NCBI GenBank assembly: GCA_002344785.1
Contig: DDUL01000022.1
Span: 1-64,000 of the forward strand
DNA: 64,000 nucleotides
From: Bdellovibrionaceae bacterium UBA2339
GTDB lineage: Bacteria; Bdellovibrionota; Bdellovibrionia; Bdellovibrionales; JAMPXM01
Direction: 5' to 3'
Below the pieces are notes generated by a model, which made no database searches, was not told where the DNA came from, and saw only the letters and a list, made by a program, of their open reading frames with translations. This document shows, piece by piece, positions 60,091 through 64,000 of the stretch. The first letter of the stretch is position 1. Every line of letters begins with the position of its first letter. Position numbers and translations under genes: made by a program.

Positions 60091-60804
60091 ATGGACGGAC
60101 TGATGAAATGGGCGGTCGATTACTACATGGTCGACGCCACGATTGGTTTGATGGGCTTGTTTGCACTCGGATTGATTTTCGAGCGAGTGCGAGCTTTGTA
60201 CTTTGATTACTCGATGAACTCGCAGGAGTTCATGGGCAAAATCTTGAAGTTCGTCGAAGAAGATAAGATTGAAGAGGCGATCACGCTTTGCGGTGCCAAT
60301 GAGAAAAAGCCGCTTGCGAAAGTGGTGAAGCGAATTTTGGAGCGCGCGGATCGCGATGACTCGGCCATCGAGCAATCCTTGGATATCGCAGCTTCGGAAG
60401 TTGCGCCGGGGATCTCGAAGAACTTGTCGTATCTCTCGATGGTTTCGAACGTTGTCACCCTGATCGGTCTGTTGGGTACAGTTGTTGGACTCATCATGTC
60501 GTTTAAAGCGGTGAGCTTCGCGGATCCTTCGCAAAAGCAAACGCTGCTCGCGGATGGTATCTCGCTGGCGATGCATGCGACGGCGGCAGGACTGTTGGTG
60601 GCCATTCCAGTGATGGTGGTCTACTCCTTCTTGCACGCTCGACAGTCGAAGCTGTTCTCAGAGATTGATCTGCACTCGAATCGATTGATCGAAGCCCTGC
60701 GCTCGCGCGACTTCACGACATTCGGTGTGGCGTATCCGGCGGCAGCTGGTTTTGAGAAGGCTGGTCCTTCAAAGTCCAAAACATCGCAAATCAAGACGGT
60801 GTGA
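60091..60804 (+). CDS. TolQ/ExbB/MotA-family proton channel subunit
   Basis: A 237-residue inner-membrane protein with three hydrophobic segments (about 10-30, 130-150, 165-185). The proton-channel motifs are 'LIGLLGTVVGLIMSF' and 'LAMHATAAGLLVAIPVMV', as in AglR, TolQ and ExbB. It should conduct protons and, with the two TolR-like proteins that follow, convert the proton gradient into work on the periplasmic side. GGGGGA lies four to five bases before the ATG at 60091; an in-frame ATG at 60079 lacks a site. Confidence 0.93.
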   Translation: MDGLMKWAVDYYMVDATIGLMGLFALGLIFERVRALYFDYSMNSQEFMGKILKFVEEDKIEEAITLCGANEKKPLAKVVKRILERADRDDSAIEQSLDIAASEVAPGISKNLSYLSMVSNVVTLIGLLGTVVGLIMSFKAVSFADPSQKQTLLADGISLAMHATAAGLLVAIPVMVVYSFLHARQSKLFSEIDLHSNRLIEALRSRDFTTFGVAYPAAAGFEKAGPSKSKTSQIKTV

Positions 60805-60837
60805 AGTTGAAACTTCGGGCGATGCCCGGGAGTGCTT

Positions 60838-61404
60838 ATGCGGATTCAGCGAACTCGAACGGATGACTCGACATTCGAACTGAACTTGGCGCCGATGTTG
60901 GACATCATCGTGTCCATCGTGCCGATGTTGCTCTTGAGCGTGGTCTTTGTGCGGATCACGGTCGTCGATACGCCTGTCCCCCAGGCGGTTGAGCAAGCGG
61001 TGGCGGCAGCCAATGAGAAGAATAAAGATCTCGTTCAAGTCTCAATGATGGTGACCAAGGATCGAGCCGTGAAGATCACGGTGGTCGATCGAGGTCAGAA
61101 CAAAGAGTTTGATGTTCCAGGAAAGCTCTCCGCAACAACGACGGACGGCAAGGTCGTGGTGGATCTCGATGCACTTTATCAGAAGGCCGTGGCGATCAAA
61201 CGCGAGTATCCGGATGTGTTTCGAATGGAATTCAATCCGGATGAGTCTTTGCCGCTTGAAGATCTGGTCGTGGTGATGGATCAGGTGCGCAAATTGAAGA
61301 GCAATGAAACCAAGGTGCAATTCACGGATGTGACCTCGGGTAAGCCGATTGAAACGGACTTGATGTTTCCTGACGTTGTCTTTGGCAACGTGGCCGGGGG
61401 TTGA
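60838..61404 (+). CDS. ExbD/TolR-family subunit 1
   Basis: A 188-residue protein with one membrane helix (about 17-39, 'LAPMLDIIVSIVPMLLLSVVFV'), in which the Asp of 'MLDII' is the proton-binding residue of TolR/ExbD/AglQ. A 140-residue periplasmic domain follows. GGGAG lies six bases before the ATG at 60838; a GTG at 60832 is also possible. The next TolR-like gene starts two bases after its stop. Confidence 0.92.
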   Translation: MRIQRTRTDDSTFELNLAPMLDIIVSIVPMLLLSVVFVRITVVDTPVPQAVEQAVAAANEKNKDLVQVSMMVTKDRAVKITVVDRGQNKEFDVPGKLSATTTDGKVVVDLDALYQKAVAIKREYPDVFRMEFNPDESLPLEDLVVVMDQVRKLKSNETKVQFTDVTSGKPIETDLMFPDVVFGNVAGG

Positions 61405-61406
61405 TC

Positions 61407-61931
61407 ATGAGATTTGGCAGAAAGCGCGGCATGTCCGCCTACATCGAGCGACGTTCGCCTTCGACGTTTAAGATTCAAATCACGTCGATGGTCGACATGT
61501 TCGTGATCTTGTTGGTTTTCCTCTTGAAGAGTTATTCGACCAGCCCGGTCAACGTCACCCCTTCGGATGATTTGACCTTGCCGGCTTCGAGCTCGCTGAA
61601 AGATCCGGCTGAGAATTTGAAACTCGTTGTTTCGAAGGCCGGAATTTTCGTTGAGGACGAAAAGGTTTTGGATCTCAAAGATGGTCGCTTGGACGTCGCG
61701 GAAGTTGACGCCAGTGACACTCAGTTCATTCGCAAGCTCTATGAAGCTTTGGATCAACAGGCGAAGAAGTCTCGGGACATTGCGAGCCAGAACTCCGAAC
61801 TGGAATTTGACGGCAAAGTCATCATGCAGGCGGATCGCTCGCTTCCCTATGAGATTCTGCGCAAGGTGATGTACACGTCGATGCTCGCGGGATATTCGGA
61901 CGTCAAAATCGCGGTGATGTTGAAGGAGTAA
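61407..61931 (+). CDS. ExbD/TolR-family subunit 2
   Basis: A 174-residue paralogue of the previous protein: membrane helix 'ITSMVDMFVILLVFLLKSY' with the conserved Asp in 'MVDM', and a different periplasmic domain that has a long polar stretch ('VLDLKDGRLDVAEVDASD'). Two unlike TolR partners for one TolQ is the arrangement of the AglR-AglQ-AglS gliding motor. GGGGG lies six bases before the ATG at 61407. Confidence 0.92.
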   Translation: MRFGRKRGMSAYIERRSPSTFKIQITSMVDMFVILLVFLLKSYSTSPVNVTPSDDLTLPASSSLKDPAENLKLVVSKAGIFVEDEKVLDLKDGRLDVAEVDASDTQFIRKLYEALDQQAKKSRDIASQNSELEFDGKVIMQADRSLPYEILRKVMYTSMLAGYSDVKIAVMLKE

Positions 61932-61934
61932 GCT

Positions 61935-63416
61935 ATGGCGAAACCAGAATTGCTCCTTGAGCAGAGTCGAGAGGGACGTCCTTCCAAGAAGGTGCGTGTC
62001 GCCCCCGATCGAGGTCTCTACGTCATCGGCTCATCGCCGACGGCCGACCTGCGATTGCCGGATTTAGATCCTTGTCACGTGGTCCTCGAGTATCGATCTC
62101 CGAACTGGGTGGTTCGCAGTTTTGACTTGGAAGAAGACCGAGTGCGTGTGAATGACGCCTCAGTGTCGGAGTCGGTGGTCTTGGGCCGATCGACCCTGCA
62201 AATTGGCCGACATAAAATCGAATTGTTCGCACGCGAACAGCACGACTTATTCCGCGAAGGTGGATCAGAGGCCAATACGCTCACTTTGCACCAGGCCATC
62301 GTGTTGCGAAACGGTCACGTGATCGAGACGGTTTTGCTCGAGGCCTTGGAGAGCTTTCGATACCACGACGGTTCAGAGACGCACACATTGCCGCCGCCCA
62401 CGTCTGGGAAGTGGATCGACACCAAAATTGGCGGACGAAATATTCGTCAGCGATTGGTTTCGCAGCAGGAAATTTTGGCGGCTGAGGGGATTTCGTTCGA
62501 TCGCGAACTTAAGAAACCCTTTGCTCTGGCGGCGGCGGTGTTGGCCGCGCTGGCGGCGATGATTTTGACGATGTCGTTGATGGTAAAGAATGAACCGCAA
62601 GTGGTGTTGGATCAGAAGTCACGCGACGTGATCTTCAATGCTCAAGCGATTCAGAAAAAACGCGTGGAAGCCAAGAAGGTGACGAAAACCGCGAAAGCCA
62701 AATCAGGTGGTCAGCCGAACGCGGCGCCGACGGCGTCGACGGTTTCGCAGCCGGATGTGTCTCAGGCGCCTGTGGCCTCGGCCAAAGCGCAAGCGGCTTT
62801 GACTTCGTTGCGAAATGCGGGACTTTCATCGTTGGTGGGCAAGGTCGCCAAGCGCGCGAACAAATCGGGAATCTTGGTGGCCACGCAAGGAGTCGCTCCC
62901 GATACGAAGGGAGCCGGTCGCGCCTTCTTCTCGACGGGAACTTCGACTTCGGGTGGTGGAGGTCAAGCGGCGACAGCGGGCTCGACTTATCGATTGGGTG
63001 GCGTGGCGACCGCGGGTCGCGGTGGCGGCGCAAAAGGTGTGGCCAACGGTACAGCCTTGGCTGGTGGCACGATCGGTACGGGTGATGTGGCCTTGGTCGA
63101 CGAAGAAACCGTGATCGAGGGCGGATTGGATCGCGACGTGATTGCGGAAGTGATCAAGCGTAACTTGGGTCAGATTCGTTACTGCTATGAGCGTCAGCTC
63201 AGTTCGAATCCTGATCTCTACGGAAAACTGCTGGTGCAATTTACGATTGGTGCCGATGGCAACGTCATGGGCCCGTCGATCGGTCAGAGCACCATGAAGA
63301 GTGCGATGGTCGAGGGCTGCGTGCTTCGACGAGTTGCGGGCTGGCGCTTTCCTTTGCCGAGAGGCGGAACGCAAGTGCGCGTGAGTTATCCCTTCCTCTT
63401 CAAAGCCTTGGATTGA
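61935..63416 (+). CDS. FHA-like / membrane / AgmX-PglI C-terminal-domain protein (TonB-like, GltG-like)
   Basis: A 493-residue protein in three parts. Residues about 5-100 form an FHA-like beta-sandwich ('YVIGSSPTADLRLPDLDPCHVVLEY'), degenerate because the phosphothreonine-binding Arg and Ser-Arg-x-x-His are missing. One membrane helix lies at about 195-218. Then comes a Gly/Ala/Thr/Ser-rich periplasmic linker. The end (about 385-493) is the AgmX/PglI C-terminal domain: 'GLDRDVIAEVIKRNLGQIRYCYERQL', 'GKLLVQFTIGADGNVMG' and 'RVSYPFLFKAL'. This order is that of GltG in the Myxococcus gliding machine. It should span the envelope and be driven by the TolQ/R motor. Confidence 0.9.
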   Translation: MAKPELLLEQSREGRPSKKVRVAPDRGLYVIGSSPTADLRLPDLDPCHVVLEYRSPNWVVRSFDLEEDRVRVNDASVSESVVLGRSTLQIGRHKIELFAREQHDLFREGGSEANTLTLHQAIVLRNGHVIETVLLEALESFRYHDGSETHTLPPPTSGKWIDTKIGGRNIRQRLVSQQEILAAEGISFDRELKKPFALAAAVLAALAAMILTMSLMVKNEPQVVLDQKSRDVIFNAQAIQKKRVEAKKVTKTAKAKSGGQPNAAPTASTVSQPDVSQAPVASAKAQAALTSLRNAGLSSLVGKVAKRANKSGILVATQGVAPDTKGAGRAFFSTGTSTSGGGGQAATAGSTYRLGGVATAGRGGGAKGVANGTALAGGTIGTGDVALVDEETVIEGGLDRDVIAEVIKRNLGQIRYCYERQLSSNPDLYGKLLVQFTIGADGNVMGPSIGQSTMKSAMVEGCVLRRVAGWRFPLPRGGTQVRVSYPFLFKALD

Positions 63417-63490
63417 TGACGAGGCTGAAGAGTTGTGAGAAGGAATGCGAACCGTAGAGACGCTTGAATTCGGCCGCATGCGATGAAGTG

Positions 63491-63531
63491 CAACTTGAGT
63501 CAAAGTTCAACCTTGGGTCCAACCTGAGTCA
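63491..63531. repeat. 12-bp repeat units before a small gene
   Basis: CAACTTGAGTCA (63491-63502), a five-base spacer, CAACCTTGGGTC (63508-63519) and CAACCTGAGTCA (63520-63531). The last two are exactly 12 bases apart. The array lies immediately upstream of the gene at 63541. Confidence 0.65.
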
Positions 63532-63540
63532 GAGAGCAAC

Positions 63541-63921
63541 ATGAGTGAGTCGAAGCCTAAACCGAAGACGACGACATCGAGCATCAGCTTGGATCGCGTG
63601 CAGCCGCCGGGTTCGTCTTCGGCTGAAGTGAGCCAGAGCGATGAGGCCGATGTGAGCGAGGCCAATCCGCTGGTTCGCAATTCCGCTCGAAAGCTTCAAG
63701 TTCAGGATCGAGTGATCGAAGAGAAGCAAGCTCGCGAAGAGGGCGTGTTCACGCCGGCTGCTGCCGAATCAAATCCAGATGATCTCGACTTGACGGTGTC
63801 GGGACACAGGGCCCGAGGCGACGATGCGCTTCGGCCAGGGCAAGTGTTCAGCGATGAGAATACAGCTGTTCGGCCCCCCACGGACGCTCAAGGGACAAAG
63901 CGTCGCGCTTCGGGAAGCTAG
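63541..63921 (+). CDS. Small disordered acidic protein downstream of the motor operon (126 aa)
   Basis: A 126-residue polar, Ser/Pro/Asp/Glu-rich protein with no predicted fold, signal or membrane helix. One short amphipathic helix ('NSARKLQVQDRVIEEKQAREE', about 47-67) stands out. It lies 124 bases after the GltG-like gene on the same strand. A weak AGAG ribosome site is present. It could be a regulator that binds GYF domains through its Pro-containing ends, but this is only an idea from neighbourhood. Confidence 0.6.
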   Translation: MSESKPKPKTTTSSISLDRVQPPGSSSAEVSQSDEADVSEANPLVRNSARKLQVQDRVIEEKQAREEGVFTPAAAESNPDDLDLTVSGHRARGDDALRPGQVFSDENTAVRPPTDAQGTKRRASGS

Positions 63922-63930
63922 GCTCGCTTC

Positions 63931-63981
63931 GGCGACAATCGCCTCAGGGTGCAATTGCGGCGACTCGAAAACATTGTCGCC
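63931..63981. repeat. Long inverted repeat near the window end
   Basis: GGCGACAAT (63931-63939) pairs with ATTGTCGCC (63973-63981), and an inner CGCC/GGCG (63940-63943 and 63959-63962) extends the stem. There is no T-rich tail. It may be a terminator-like structure for the motor operon or an operator of the next gene. Confidence 0.5.
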
Positions 63982-64000
63982 ACCTCAGCATCTCAACTTC

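Overview
The window (about 55-60 % GC by eye) has the gene density of a free-living, predatory or gliding delta-like bacterium. The best fit is Bdellovibrionota or a relative. This rests on gene types, not on a marker gene: a TolQ/TolR/TolR set ending in an AgmX/PglI-type TonB-like protein, stand-alone FliG-C and PilZ proteins, many exported proteins of unknown family, an HTTM protein, ketocarotenoid genes and frequent GTG/TTG starts. I saw no rRNA, tRNA, insertion sequence, prophage or CRISPR array.

Layout. 0-5 kb: a FliG C-terminal-domain protein, an exported SGNH hydrolase and a three-gene ABC-2 exporter operon. 5-13 kb: an exported double-rhodanese protein, two overlapping 2-oxoglutarate-dioxygenase-like genes, an HTTM protein with a small partner, an MFS carrier coupled to a MetX-like acyltransferase, and 3-hydroxybutyrate dehydrogenase. 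13-21 kb: a cyclic-nucleotide-domain/zinc-ribbon protein behind a 5' hairpin, a DUF1499 lipoprotein, a YheT-type hydrolase, a CapA-like protein, an App1-like phosphatase, an RlmC-like rRNA methyltransferase and a renalase-like oxidase. 21-29 kb: a barrel-like exported protein overlapping a 938-residue anchored protein, then an exported glutathione peroxidase running into an NMT1/THI5-type ABC importer. 29-32.4 kb: a receiver protein and a GT2-crtW-crtZ operon. 32-45 kb: envelope and lipid genes (lipoproteins, LEA14-like protein, mtgA, SH3 protein, NAPE-PLD-like metallohydrolase, fadE with a TetR regulator). 46 kb: an AT-rich orphan gene. 46.8-50 kb: an isolated GspE/PilB ATPase operon. 50-57 kb: exported beta-carbonic anhydrase, a large exported alpha/beta hydrolase, a beta-propeller and a discoidin-like protein. 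57-64 kb: a compact PBP2-like transpeptidase, then the GYF-GYF-PilZ / TolQ / TolR / TolR / FHA-TM-AgmX operon.

How the genes fit together. The last operon looks like the core of a proton-driven envelope machine of the Agl/Glt gliding-motor type, with a PilZ (c-di-GMP-type) receptor as its first gene. It is the strongest candidate for an interesting system. The crt operon would convert beta-carotene to astaxanthin-type pigment, possibly glycosylated. The gpx-ABC operon links peroxide defence with uptake of a pyrimidine- or sulfonate-like nutrient. A recurring 12-bp-period microrepeat appears at six places, mostly inside linkers, and is the most unusual sequence-level signal. Functions are family-level readings from motifs by eye; no database search was run.
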